A stretch of 64,000 nucleotides of DNA from Xylaria sp. FL1777. Taxonomy: Eukaryota > Ascomycota > Sordariomycetes > Xylariales > Xylariaceae. A program made the position numbers and the translations under genes. Numbering within the stretch: the first letter of the stretch is position 1; the number at the start of each line of letters is the position of its first letter. Positions 21,294 through 31,672 of the stretch are shown in pieces. The DNA lies in NCBI GenBank assembly GCA_022578965.1, contig MU400521.1:248001-312000 (forward strand), in the 5' to 3' direction. The notes under the pieces are model-generated. The model ran no database searches. It saw only the letters and a list, made by a program, of their open reading frames with translations, and was not told where the DNA came from.

Positions 21294-24200
21294 TTAATAG
21301 GTCGAGTTACGAGCAAAGTTCTGAATCCTTGTCGCTACGTGAGTCATATTGGATAGGTGTGGGAGCATGGGGTCAGTGGGAGCGCGACCACTAATGCGCA
21401 TGAATAATTTCTCAACACGCTCTAGGAATGTAGCCATGATCTTCGGCACTACATCACGTACTGCTGGATCCTGTAGGGAGTTAATTCGGGGATCATTGGC
21501 AGACAACTGGGGGTTACGTACAGTGACATGAGGAAGGCTGTTGTATAGACCATTCAGCACCAGCTCTACCCAGGTGACCCTTTCTCGGAGGTGCGGGCCG
21601 TCGAGTTGTTCAGCGAGAACAGAGGCAACAGAGAGTAAGACAAGTGCGGGCATGTCTCGAACGATCTGGGGATCAAACTTCACGATATATTCATCAAAGA
21701 TATCGTGTTGTCGAGGAAGCTGGATCCAACGAATCAATCCCGTTTCGTACTCGCCTCGCTCCATGAAAGACGCAACGCTCGAGATCAGCTGCTGAAGTTC
21801 ATTGTCTTTGACGTTGGAATGATTACTGCTAGGATATGGAACAAGCTGGTTACCATGATTGCTAGAGGTAGCTGACGGGCTCCCATATGAAGCGGCTCGA
21901 TTTGGCGCAGACAGTCCAGTTTGAGGCTGAGGCTGGGCTGGGCCACGGTCCTGAGACGGTCGGAGCTGCATCTGAATAAGTTGCTCTTGGAACTGCGCCT
22001 GGGCCGCAGCCATCTCGCCAACCGTATCAGACAGTTTGGACACGACAGCGGTAAGCTGGTCAATCTTTTGAGTGTCCGCAATATGGCGCTGCTCAAACTC
22101 CTGAATTTGTTCCGCTGTTCGACGCTGGACATCTTGGATCAAAGAACGCGAGGAAGCAACAGCCAAGTCACTAAATACTGGCGTGATGCTGGAAACAAGA
22201 GTTTCACGGAACGACTCTTCCATATCTAGAGCTACGCTGGAGGCGAGCCTCTCGGAAATGGACTTCGTTAGATCCGCTTTTTGGAGCGCATGGGTAACTG
22301 CATGCGGAAGTGTCTTCTGCAACTGGTTGTTAACCGAATGAGATACCTTGCCCCCAAGCTTAGAATCAATCTGAGTCTCGATCGTCTTTGTAATGAGGCT
22401 GCTTAGATGAGGAACAACACTATCCTCAAATTGATCTGTGATGGTTCTAGAGAGAACAGCTTGGATATTTTCGTTGAGGACTGACGACACAAGTTCCAGC
22501 AGTTCTTTCTGACTCTTTGCATATGAGTCTGAGCGGTTGCGGAACTCCGATTCAACCTTGCCACGATGATCTTTCAATTCATGTGTAATCACTGCGGTCA
22601 GTTTTTCACTAAGACCGGTAGAGATTTGTCTCACAGCTGACTGAACTGATTCGGTTGACATCGTCGGCTGAAGTGAGGGCGAAATAGCAACTCTGGGCTC
22701 GACGTTCTTTGTAGTGGGCATACCATCAACACGAGGCGAGTTGCTGCTAGCGTTCGACTGTGTATGCTCAATAGCAAGTTTCTCCGCCGCAGCAGCAGCG
22801 GCAGCAGCAGCAGCCTTCTCCCGCTTCTTCCTGGCTTTCTTCTCGGACTTGTCGAGCTGGTTGACGGGCGTCACAGGAATATCAGACTCCTTACGTTCAC
22901 TCTGTAAGTGAGGGACAGTTGACTCGCTAGTTCGCTTATGTGTTTCTTGACCGGAGGTTGAGGGGGTATTATGCGATGCTGTGATTTCCTTGACAGAGGA
23001 CCGGGCCGCGATCTTGATAGGAGCCGCTGGCTCATCTGCGGCGTGAGGTTCTGGAACGATGGTATTAGGCAGCTCTTTCAATTTCGAAATCTTGACAAGC
23101 CCGCTATCGGTGGCATCGACACCCAGAACAACCTTATTGTCCTTCGACCAACCCAAGTCAGCTTGTTTTATAGTCACAGCGGTAACGCCTTTAGAGTGCA
23201 TCGCATAAAGGTCGAAGAGAGACGGCTCGTCATTAGAAGATGAACAAGACGGGCTCTCTAAAATGTCCAAACTACGGAGCAGCCCCTTATTTACCAGGGA
23301 GTACTCCCGTACACCACTAATGACGGCAGTTGAATCTGGCTCCGGAATAGATGAATCCTTGGCGACCAACTTCTGTATGTAGTCGACTTGTGACAAACCC
23401 TTAATTGTGTATTTTGGTGCCGACAGGTGGAGGAAGTAGACTGAGTTACGAGTCGGGTGACCAACTACGATCATACCCGTAGCGGGGTGGTACATGACGC
23501 TGCATACGGCGTCCGACTCTTTGCTATGGGGTAGATTGAATTCCTGCACCGGTTTCCCAAGGGCAAGATCCCACAGTTGAAGTGTATGGTTCTGCTTCAT
23601 ACCAACAATCATATAGCGCAAGGCACAACGCTTCTGGTAAGGCCGTTGCTTATCCAGCAATAACACAGAGGTTGGCCACGCTTTCTCGCCCTCCGGCGTA
23701 GTATTGAGGGTCATCAGCGGCTCCTTAATTTCAAGAGAGGTATGAGCTGGCATGGGGAACCGAACGTCAGAGTTCATATCAACTGCGGTAAGGTCTCGTA
23801 CATCCCAGAACTTGACGCGGCCAGATTTGTCCAGAGAGACTATGGTCGTGTCGTCCTGGCTAAAGGTGAAGTCTTTGCCCGCTTTCCCGGTATTGATTCG
23901 AAGAGCACACTCCTTTGCAAGTTTTTCGGTATCAACAAGGCGATCATGACCAGGCTTAAAGATATTCTTCTGCATAACAACAGCGGGCCAGATTATGCTG
24001 ATAGTCTTTCCACGACCGACAGCGAAGTACTCTGGATGGGTCGCGGAAGTTCTTGCACGCGTCTTCAGAATGCCACCGGGCGCATCACCTTCTTGCGTAT
24101 TTGCTGGTGGGAGAGCGAATCCATACTGTTCCGGGTGAGACTCCTCGAGATGGTCCTTGCCTCCACCTCTAATCTGAATGTAGTAGACGGTGCCACTAAT

Positions 24201-26204
24201 ACCAGTGCCAATGATAGACTCCTCTGGAGGAATATCGCCATCATCTGACGTGTATGATACAGCTACATTGAACACGCGGTCCTTAGTATCCGTGAACAGC
24301 TTCGCATCTTTTCCATCTTCCTGGCGAATCACGCGCAGGCCACCCGCTTTAGACATGCCATACGCTATATACGATTCCGTAGCAGCGACCAGGTTCCTAT
24401 CGATCTGGTCAAACTCCTTCTTCAATCGTGCGATATCTAGGATGACTTCTTCTCGGAATTGGGGCCGAGGCTCATCGAATGAATCTTGCATCGTGATTGA
24501 GATCCACGGCTTCATGGGGAAATTATAAACCTTTACAGGTGCGGGTGGTTCCTCAATTACAACAATTTCATCAGCCTCGGCGCTTTCCCAGCTGTCGGCT
24601 ACAGGGCCGTGAACAGTGTCCTCGACGATGTGGCGAATGGTTTGCCCGACGTCTGGTGAGTACCGTGTCTCGAGTATCTCGGCATCTTCTTCCTTGTCGA
24701 GTTCTTTGCTGATGTCTCCGGCCGCTACTTCCGCTGATTCTTGGAAATCGGCATCAGTCCTAGCACTCATCGTATCTTCAACATCGGCAGCAATCTGGGC
24801 TTGTGCCTCTTCCTCTTCCTGTTCGGCACGCGCCAGAGCATCTTGGGCCTCAAGATCTGCCTTTTCGGCTAAGTCTGTAATGGCATCGAGCACAGTTTCC
24901 CTACTCTGTTCATGCTCAAGCTCATGCTCATAGAGAGGATCAGAGTGAGAGCCAGTGGTATATGGAGAATCACGACTCCGACCAGTATCGGAGGGGTAAC
25001 GCTCAGGCCGCGGTCTGGTAGGCTCAGTATTCACAACTGGACTTTGGTAGGCCGAGGATCGCTTATAGTCTGAAGCATTGCCCGGGGAAGAGATCGCACT
25101 AGCAGATGGCTTCTTCTGGATGATTTTGACAGCAGTAGCCGCTTGAAGCTCTGGTGGCATCGTCGTCACAGGACCAGAGTTACCCGGGGTGGACGACTTG
25201 GAAGTGTTACCTTGAGGTGCGGCAAATTCCTCGAACGGATTCGGGTACTCAAATCTGCTAGATCTATGAGCTGCCTCATGATGGCTATGCTGAGACGATG
25301 GCGATTGGTAGTCGTACTTGGTTTGAGGCGATGGTGCAAACTGATGTGGCAGAGGTGTCGAATCATGAGAAGCATTCTCGAGAAGAGCTTGCCGCGATGC
25401 ATAATCCCTGTAGTGATCCGCCGACGAGTCATTGGCTGACTGAGGAGTCAATGTAGCTGGCTGAGACGACTCGTTTGTCGATGGCTGGTCGTTCTGGGCC
25501 GGCTTAGGACGATGCAGCAAGTTAAGCAAATATTCCTGGGTGTTTCCAGGAGGAGGACCGATATTCCACGAGTCGCGAGCATTAGGCGGTTGATGCTCCA
25601 GGCGCTGAGCTGGGCCCTCGTTCTGCATGTTGCCCTTCATGAGGGTGGCGAGCAGGCCTTGAGGATCAGCAGGTATTGGGACAGGTGCGTGGATGGGAGG
25701 AGGGTGGCTATTGCTTGCATGCGATTGGTGAGGCGAAGAGCCGAAGGACAGAGCATGGGCGCTGCCAGAGGGCGAAGCTTGCGAGTGAGGCTGGGAACTC
25801 TGGCCCTGGGTGCCGCTGAACTTGAGCAGATTCAGCAGGCTGACGCTCTGGTCGACGGTTGCAGAATTGGACGGCATTGTGCCGATGGGAGGCAAGCTGC
25901 CAATGGCGCCGGGCGGGTGATGAGAATGGCCAAAGCCGGTGGGAGGCGTTGGGGCAGCGGGAGGAGGATAGTCGTCCAAACCGGTCACAGGCGACTCAGC
26001 AGAAGCCGGACCATAGTAGTCGTGCGGGTTGGTGGCTTGGTTGTAGCTGTGGAAGCGCGACAGGAGATCGTGGGCGGCCGAGACGGGAGGATCTTCGTGG
26101 TGCGTTTGGGCGTTGCGGGCAGCTTGCAAACGAGCGTACATTGCCCGCAGGTGGGTGTTTTGGTCTTCGCCACTGGGTGGGTTCAGATTATTGTAGCTCG
26201 CCAT
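21294..26204 (-). CDS. EDC4: EDC4-like mRNA decapping scaffold (Pdc1-like)
   Basis: Single-exon 1636-aa protein that scaffolds the Dcp1-Dcp2 decapping machinery in P-bodies. The Pro/Ser/Gln-rich N-terminus has four short leucine-rich helical motifs (HDLLSRFHSY 45-54, SLLNLLKFS 122-130, GLLATLMKG 183-191, YLLNLLHRP 225-233), similar to the helical leucine-rich motifs through which fungal decapping factors bind the Edc3 LSm domain. An acidic region precedes a WD40-like beta-propeller (about 560-1010; TIVSLDKSGRVKFWDVRDL). An Ala-run-containing linker and a long coiled coil (about 1200-1450) lead to the C-terminal alpha-helical EDC4 domain (IRWIQLPRQHDIFDEYIVKF ... VATRIQNFARNS). Domain order matches EDC4/Pdc1. 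Antisense frames over its GC-rich 5' end are shadows. Confidence 0.9.
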   Translation of the reverse strand: MASYNNLNPPSGEDQNTHLRAMYARLQAARNAQTHHEDPPVSAAHDLLSRFHSYNQATNPHDYYGPASAESPVTGLDDYPPPAAPTPPTGFGHSHHPPGAIGSLPPIGTMPSNSATVDQSVSLLNLLKFSGTQGQSSQPHSQASPSGSAHALSFGSSPHQSHASNSHPPPIHAPVPIPADPQGLLATLMKGNMQNEGPAQRLEHQPPNARDSWNIGPPPGNTQEYLLNLLHRPKPAQNDQPSTNESSQPATLTPQSANDSSADHYRDYASRQALLENASHDSTPLPHQFAPSPQTKYDYQSPSSQHSHHEAAHRSSRFEYPNPFEEFAAPQGNTSKSSTPGNSGPVTTMPPELQAATAVKIIQKKPSASAISSPGNASDYKRSSAYQSPVVNTEPTRPRPERYPSDTGRSRDSPYTTGSHSDPLYEHELEHEQSRETVLDAITDLAEKADLEAQDALARAEQEEEEAQAQIAADVEDTMSARTDADFQESAEVAAGDISKELDKEEDAEILETRYSPDVGQTIRHIVEDTVHGPVADSWESAEADEIVVIEEPPAPVKVYNFPMKPWISITMQDSFDEPRPQFREEVILDIARLKKEFDQIDRNLVAATESYIAYGMSKAGGLRVIRQEDGKDAKLFTDTKDRVFNVAVSYTSDDGDIPPEESIIGTGISGTVYYIQIRGGGKDHLEESHPEQYGFALPPANTQEGDAPGGILKTRARTSATHPEYFAVGRGKTISIIWPAVVMQKNIFKPGHDRLVDTEKLAKECALRINTGKAGKDFTFSQDDTTIVSLDKSGRVKFWDVRDLTAVDMNSDVRFPMPAHTSLEIKEPLMTLNTTPEGEKAWPTSVLLLDKQRPYQKRCALRYMIVGMKQNHTLQLWDLALGKPVQEFNLPHSKESDAVCSVMYHPATGMIVVGHPTRNSVYFLHLSAPKYTIKGLSQVDYIQKLVAKDSSIPEPDSTAVISGVREYSLVNKGLLRSLDILESPSCSSSNDEPSLFDLYAMHSKGVTAVTIKQADLGWSKDNKVVLGVDATDSGLVKISKLKELPNTIVPEPHAADEPAAPIKIAARSSVKEITASHNTPSTSGQETHKRTSESTVPHLQSERKESDIPVTPVNQLDKSEKKARKKREKAAAAAAAAAAEKLAIEHTQSNASSNSPRVDGMPTTKNVEPRVAISPSLQPTMSTESVQSAVRQISTGLSEKLTAVITHELKDHRGKVESEFRNRSDSYAKSQKELLELVSSVLNENIQAVLSRTITDQFEDSVVPHLSSLITKTIETQIDSKLGGKVSHSVNNQLQKTLPHAVTHALQKADLTKSISERLASSVALDMEESFRETLVSSITPVFSDLAVASSRSLIQDVQRRTAEQIQEFEQRHIADTQKIDQLTAVVSKLSDTVGEMAAAQAQFQEQLIQMQLRPSQDRGPAQPQPQTGLSAPNRAASYGSPSATSSNHGNQLVPYPSSNHSNVKDNELQQLISSVASFMERGEYETGLIRWIQLPRQHDIFDEYIVKFDPQIVRDMPALVLLSVASVLAEQLDGPHLRERVTWVELVLNGLYNSLPHVTVRNPQLSANDPRINSLQDPAVRDVVPKIMATFLERVEKLFMRISGRAPTDPMLPHLSNMTHVATRIQNFARNSTY

Positions 26205-27080
26205 GGTGAGAATTGAGAGATGGCGAGGCGGCCCACATGCAGTACCTGAAGCACACTACCTGGCCTGCTGCGTGCGTGGAGCTGTGCGACCTGCCTTAGG
26301 TAAGAACCTTCTGCGCTCTGAAACTTAGTGCCAGCCGACGAAGCTGCCAACTAAACCAGAGTCTAAGACAGCCCGACAGGGAGAGTCAAAGAGACGTAAT
26401 GCACACACAACGAATCGATAGTGCGGAGTAGCTGGATTTAATGTCGGTTGACAGGAATAAAGACGGAGAAGACGGAGGGATGGAGCAAAAAAATAAAAAA
26501 GGAAGATTAATGGAGTTCCGCGCCCAACGAACTGAGCCGATATGCGCGCGCGACTTCTGCTCCAGCCTCGCCAAAAGTGACAGATAAACCCGGGGGGTCG
26601 GTGGACAGCTGGCGTGACTAATCTGCGCTAGGGAAAACTCTAACGGTCCGGGCCCTCTGGGTATGGGCTAGCGGTGTCTGACAGGTGGTGGGAAGTGGCG
26701 GTGTCGGTGACTAGTACTTACTTAAGTAGGTACTTAGTATTGATTATGCAACCAAGCAACTTTGGGTCCAGGGAAAACCAGAGGGAGATATCGCACTCTA
26801 CTGCTCGAGCTCCAACAACGTGCCAGAGCGGGAGGGTTGGAAGTGGTTGCATAGAAGAGGAGAAGACGAGAGCCAGAAAGAGATGCCGTGCTGGATGTCA
26901 GTGCAGGTAGGGTAGGTAGTGTACTACATACAGCGTAGATCGAGTTGCGTGGTTGGTGGTTGGGCGGTCATGCAAGTATGAGTTGGCGCCGGCCGAAATA
27001 GGCGTGGTGTCGAATGCCTGCCTGCCCTACCGACACCACCATCACCACTACCTAGACAACAAGGAGCAAATGGTGCGAGC

Positions 27081-27133
27081 GTATGTATGTGTAGGTAGGC
27101 AGGTAGGTAGGTATGTATAGGTATGTGGGTAGG
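27081..27133. repeat. GTAGGTAGG-type short tandem repeat
   Basis: Imperfect tandem (GGTA)n/(GTAT)n tract. Similar TACC/GGTA tracts recur in other spacers of the window. Confidence 0.7.
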
Positions 27134-27482
27134 ATTAGAGTTCGTCCTATAATGCGATGCTTCAACCACCTACTTAAGCGGCAGCTCTGTTCATGCTCTC
27201 AACTTTGAAGCTCCCCAAAAGATTGGGAGTTGACAGAAGCTAGATGTATATCGGACCAATGAGAGATGACTTCTAGAACAGGTACCGGCACTCAATGTGT
27301 ACGTCTCGAATGTGTGGTGGGACAAATGCCTTGGGCACATGTGCAAGTGATTCAGATACTTTGAGTCGCCCTGTAAGTTGACTTACCCTCTGATTGATCC
27401 TAACCGATAATTATCGCCATACTTGGACTGTCGATGGGTATACTTCGTACAGATACCGTAATTATTGGTATAGGCAGTGACA

Positions 27483-27580
27483 GTACCTATGTACCTAGGC
27501 TTTAGGAAGGAAGGTAGGTAGGTACCTGTCTAGGTAAGTGCCTACTTAAGTACCTAGCTACTTACAGAGTGTACCTACCT
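27483..27580. repeat. TACCTAGGTA-type repeat cluster
   Basis: Imperfect TACCTA, GGTAGGTAGGTACC and CTAGGTAAGTGCCTAC units in both orientations form a low-complexity, partly palindromic block. Confidence 0.7.
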
Positions 27581-28154
27581 CCCCTAGTGCCCCTCTTCTT
27601 CGGTAATCGGAAGGTACCTAAGCCGTCTCTTCCCTTTCCGGAACCGGCCCATATTTCCCGGAATAGGCTTTGTGCGGTCTTGACTTCAACGCTGATTGGG
27701 CGGGTTCTCTCTATGCATCCTGCATCGCCTCCTTGGGTAGCGCTGTTTTTTTATAATCTGGGGTGACGACAGCGCAACACTACCTACCTGTATCGCTTCG
27801 ACTTCGAGTGTCCGACGTCAAGTTGCACTTTGCTATCGACTACTACTGCTCCCACGCACATTCGTTGCATCACAGTAATTTCGTGGCACCTCCTTTCGCC
27901 AACGTAGGTACACAGCTACACCTCTACGAGACTTACATACTTCGTACTACATTGTGTTATTCCATTCCAGTATTCTTATCCATTTAATCCTTCCATCTAC
28001 ACCATTATTGGCACAGGCACTACGCCAACCCCCCTCATTCCTTTCAACCCGTCCATCCTGCAAAGTCCATATACACATTTAGCTTCTGTCCCCAAAAAGA
28101 AATTAATTGATTGAGAACAATCGGCCAACCGGTTCGCCAAAGCGCAGCGCTACA

Positions 28155-28727
28155 ATGTTTTGTCTAAGGAGGTAAGCCTCTATTCCCGGCTTGCCCCCTC
28201 TGCCCCTTTGTTGTATCGCGGAGGATCGCCATGCTGACCGAAACCGTCCGCGCAGTTGGATCCCACTCCTCTTCATTCCCGCGAATGCCTCGCCGGCCTT
28301 CATATTTCTATTCTTCGTGTGCACGTACTTTCTGAACCGACCATGCGTCTACTGCTCGATTCTCCTGCTCATCCTGTTCATCACGTCGTGCTACTGGTCC
28401 GACCGCTGCTTCTTCGAGTTCGGCAGTAACTGGTTCGCCCCGAGGATGACTTCGGCTGCTTTCGAGTCTTGGATAGACTCACATTATCCTGCGAATGCCA
28501 CTACTTCCGCGCTAGCGCCTGTCGTCGACTCCGCCGCCTACAGTATCTTCGATAACTCCACCATGGAAGCGGTGAACACAACTGCCAGTGCGCTCGTCGG
28601 TATCGCTGCCGATGAGATTGCGCGCAAAAGGACCGAGTGGACCGGACTGGGCATTGAGTGGCTCAGGAGTCTGCTTGGCAAGAGGGAATGGAGGATTGAG
28701 TGCATGGATCTGAATATCCGGCTCTGA
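28155..28727 (+). CDS. Small conserved-looking fungal membrane protein
   Basis: Exons 28155-28171 and 28256-28727 give 162 aa. The 17-nt first exon encodes MFCLR plus two bases of Ser. Next come two hydrophobic segments (IPLLFIPANASPAFIFLFFVC and the CVYCSILLLILFI stretch) ending in TSCYWSDRCFFEF, a cysteine- and aromatic-rich patch. The rest is soluble with several N-glycosylation-type sites (NAT, NST, NTT) and a basic tail. The tight structure of the N-terminal half suggests a real, conserved gene, but I do not recognise a family. The splice (GTAAGC to GCAG) keeps the frame open; without it the longer reading begins in the intron. Confidence 0.65.
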
Positions 28728-29147
28728 ATGCGATTCGATGAGTTGATGTGGGCAGCATATATGACAAGTCAGGTTTGATGGGAGGACCCTCAACTGCATT
28801 GGCGTCGGCGTTAAGTTTTGGGATAGATTTGAGGCAGAAGCAATATATCCGGGCCTTGTGTGTGCATATCCGCATGCGATTTATCATCTGCCAGTCGGGG
28901 TCTACCTCTCTGCATCTGAGCCGAAGTATCGCCAATAATTGATAGAATAGGAAATAGCATTTCTGATTCCATGAGTTATTATTGAAGGACCTATTATTGA
29001 AGGACCGTGCAGTTACACCAGATCTTTCTTTATTCAAGCTCCAAGCATGAGGTACGTCCTTTCAACACGTATAGAGAATAAATGGCGACAAAAGTATTTC
29101 AAAACGGATCAACTATTACGCTATTCTAAATATTCACCACCAACTCC
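28728..29147. other. Intergenic between convergent genes
   Basis: 420-bp spacer between the small membrane-protein gene and the GH5 gene. It holds a perfect 15-nt tandem duplication at 28977-29006. Confidence 0.5.
28977..29006 (+). repeat. Two perfect 15-nt tandem copies
   Basis: Unit TATTATTGAAGGACC occurs twice head to tail in the spacer. Likely replication slippage. Confidence 0.85.
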
Positions 29148-30832
29148 TCACCCCTTACGGGTGACATTCATAGCATCAACCCAAGGCCTCCAATAACCCT
29201 CAACAGTATCAGGATCTCTCCACGAGCTCCAATCCGCACTCGTCAGTCCCCAGGTATCCTCAAGACCCTGCGTCCCCTGACGAATACGATAGCTCCCAGC
29301 GAGCGACCACATCATCCAGCTAACCCGATGCCTCACCGTGAAGTTCCGAATGCAATTCTCCAGCACGTCGTCGTACAAGCCGCTGTTCTGCGCGTGTCCG
29401 AACTCGGAGAATATCACGGGCGCGAGGCGCTTCGCGGCCGCACAGTCCCCCGTGAGCGCGCACCCGGCGGCGTTGGGCTCAATGCCGAGCGCATTGAACC
29501 CGTTGCGGTAAAGGCCGGCCTCGATGACGTCGCAGGTCCCCGTGTCGACGTCCTCGCTGCTGCCGTACAGATGCAGCTCCCACACGAGCTTGTCGGCCCA
29601 CGGGTGCGCGGCGAGGTCGAAGACCACGGGTTCCCGTCGGTGCGCGTCCCGGATCGCCGTGCACTTGTAGCACGGCGCCGTGAGGAGGTTCGCGCCCGTC
29701 GTGAGCGCCGATAGGTCCTGGTCGTACTGCATCCCGCTCCACGTGATCAAGATATCGCTGTTGGCCGCGTGGATGGCGTCTGCGCCAGCTGTCATGTTGC
29801 CCACGAGCGTGTCCCAGTTATAGTACAGATCCGTGCGGTTCCAGCTCTCGCGTAGCTCGTTGCGCAGGGACATGGAGACGACGTTCGGGTGTTGCTTTGC
29901 CCAGGTCGCGACGTAGGAGAGGCCGCGCAGCCAGTTCTTTACGGGGAAGGAGACGTCCTCGAACCAGGCGTTCCCGTCTACGTGGCTGCAACACCATTGT
30001 GCCTTACCTACGTGTACATCCGGGTGGATGAAGATGCCCTTTTCAAGTGCCGTGCGTGCGATGTCTGTTTAAGAAGCTGGAGTCAGTAAGCGCCATGTGC
30101 GGTAAACGATATCAGGGGCTATGGGAGCTTGCAAAAATAGCAGGGGCAGGAAACCCCTAATTAGACAACTTATTTCCACGAGATACGCCAAATGGTGGAG
30201 GCATGAGATATTCCAGCGTACTGACCTGACCAGATCTCGAAACGCGTCGTTTTGGTAGTCCATCTAGGATTCTTCGATACGATAGCCTTTGCAACTCGCG
30301 TCCCATTTACCGAACCCAGGGCAGCCGTCAGCGCGTCAATCATGGGTACATCTTGTCCTTTGTCATCATATATCTCATCGATCATCTGAATGGCATAGCC
30401 CCTGCACTCGCATGAGTAAGTATGTGTACACACATTTACGAGTCGCCCAAGATTTTGGGTAACGGGGAAGATCTAACATGCGGATGAAATTAAACCCAAC
30501 ACTAGCTACATCGGTAAGAATGTCGGCGGCCGATTTCCACTCCAAACCCTCGGGTATCATCGTCTCGCCTTCCGAATATTAGCTCCGATCTTTGATTCTT
30601 TAGTTCTATATCCTCCTATCTACTCACCGCTCATAGGCCAATTGACTCCAGCCCAAGTGACAACATCTCCGCGACGATTCACTATGTCCCGTCCTTGTGT
30701 ACTGAATGGTGCATATGGCCATCTCGATGAAGACGCAACAGTACTCTGCTCGAGATTTTGTCGAGGTGTCGTTGATGCGAAGGTTAGCCCCGAAAGGAAC
30801 GAGTTTATGAGAATAGTAGGCCTCATATTCAC
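29148..30832 (-). CDS. Secreted glycoside hydrolase family 5 enzyme
   Basis: Retaining beta-glycosidase (GH5) outside the cell; substrate probably a beta-1,4-glucan, mannan or related chain. Exons: 30832-30628, 30568-30478, 30401-30226 and 30064-29148 (462 aa). A signal peptide (start MNMRPTILINSFLSGLTFA) precedes the TIM barrel. Catalytic features are the acid/base Glu in SMSLRNELRES (about E227), the His-x-Tyr in WELHLYG, and the nucleophile in VIFSEFGHAQ (about E378). Further GH5 marks are VTWAGVNWP near the N-terminus, GFNFIRM, and SWMMWSLAGSYRIRQG near the end. Phase matching supports all junctions; the join at 30478/30401 restores FIRMGYAIQM. The stretch about 29390-29710 is notably GC-rich. 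Subfamily not assigned. The second Met (30826) is an alternative start. Confidence 0.9.
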
Positions 30833-31672
30833 ATCTAGTATGTTCTAAAAGGGACTTAATATAAGTCTAAAGGCGAATTATGAGAAGTTAGATTGGCAAA
30901 GTATTTATGCATTTATCATCTACGAAGCTAGATATAAATTCCCCATTACTGATGTCACCGAGCGGAGGAGGCTTTCCAAGGTAAACAAGCAATTCTTGCT
31001 CCCATTAGAACTCATCTCTCACCGAGGAGTTCGGTGTCGTCAACAGCCCGAAATCAACGCATCTCTTACACACAGACCAAAACCCGCCTGGCACCGCCGG
31101 CTCAAGTACATGAAAAGCGTTAGACCAGGGACCAAAGACATGAGAGCGGTCCGCCTGACGACATATTTTTACATGCGCTCCAATCGGCTGCGCCAGAAGA
31201 GAGTTGAGATCTGTGAAAGCTAGGGAAACATGTGGTGGATGGGGTAACGGTCCAGTCAATAGTCGAGTGTTATAGCATTGAGGGGAATGCACCCCACGGT
31301 CTTCAGCGGGGTAGACTTGGCGAGAGAACATGATGGCAAGTTGGTAGATTGGTAGGCAAGTCTAAGGTCTAAGCTATGAAAGAGGCACCTACATGGTAGG
31401 TAAGACTTGTAGGGCAGTGAACGGAACAGAAGAACATTGCACTCTGTTAAGTTGTGCTGATGTGTATTTACTTTGATTTAATTTGTTTTGTTTTTTTTTT
31501 CGGATCGAGACCCGGATTCTTTTTAGTACTCGATTTGTATCTTCGATCCAGCAACGCCGCGCTTAGCTAGTTCTATACCATACAAGCTGTAATACAAAAT
31601 TGTTTATCTACAAAAGCAGAGGTTCCGCTTCTCGTTGATTCAATGCTGGATATTCGCTCCAAAATGTAGCGT
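30833..31672. other. Intergenic
   Basis: 5' flank of GH5 and 3' flank of the PP2C gene. AT-rich with a T-run near 31489-31500. No gene recognised. Confidence 0.5.

Larger units (their letters stand above)
26205..28154. other. Intergenic with TACC/GGTA repeat clusters
   Basis: Divergent promoter region between EDC4 and the small membrane-protein gene. It has GGTAGG-type runs at 27081-27133 and TACCTAGG/GTAGGTAGGTACC-type runs at 27483-27580. No coding signal. Confidence 0.5.

Noticed and set aside
25512..26216. 234-codon open frame antisense to the EDC4 N-terminus
   Set aside because: Low-complexity Arg/Gly-rich shadow of a Pro/Ser/His-rich coding strand; no domain.
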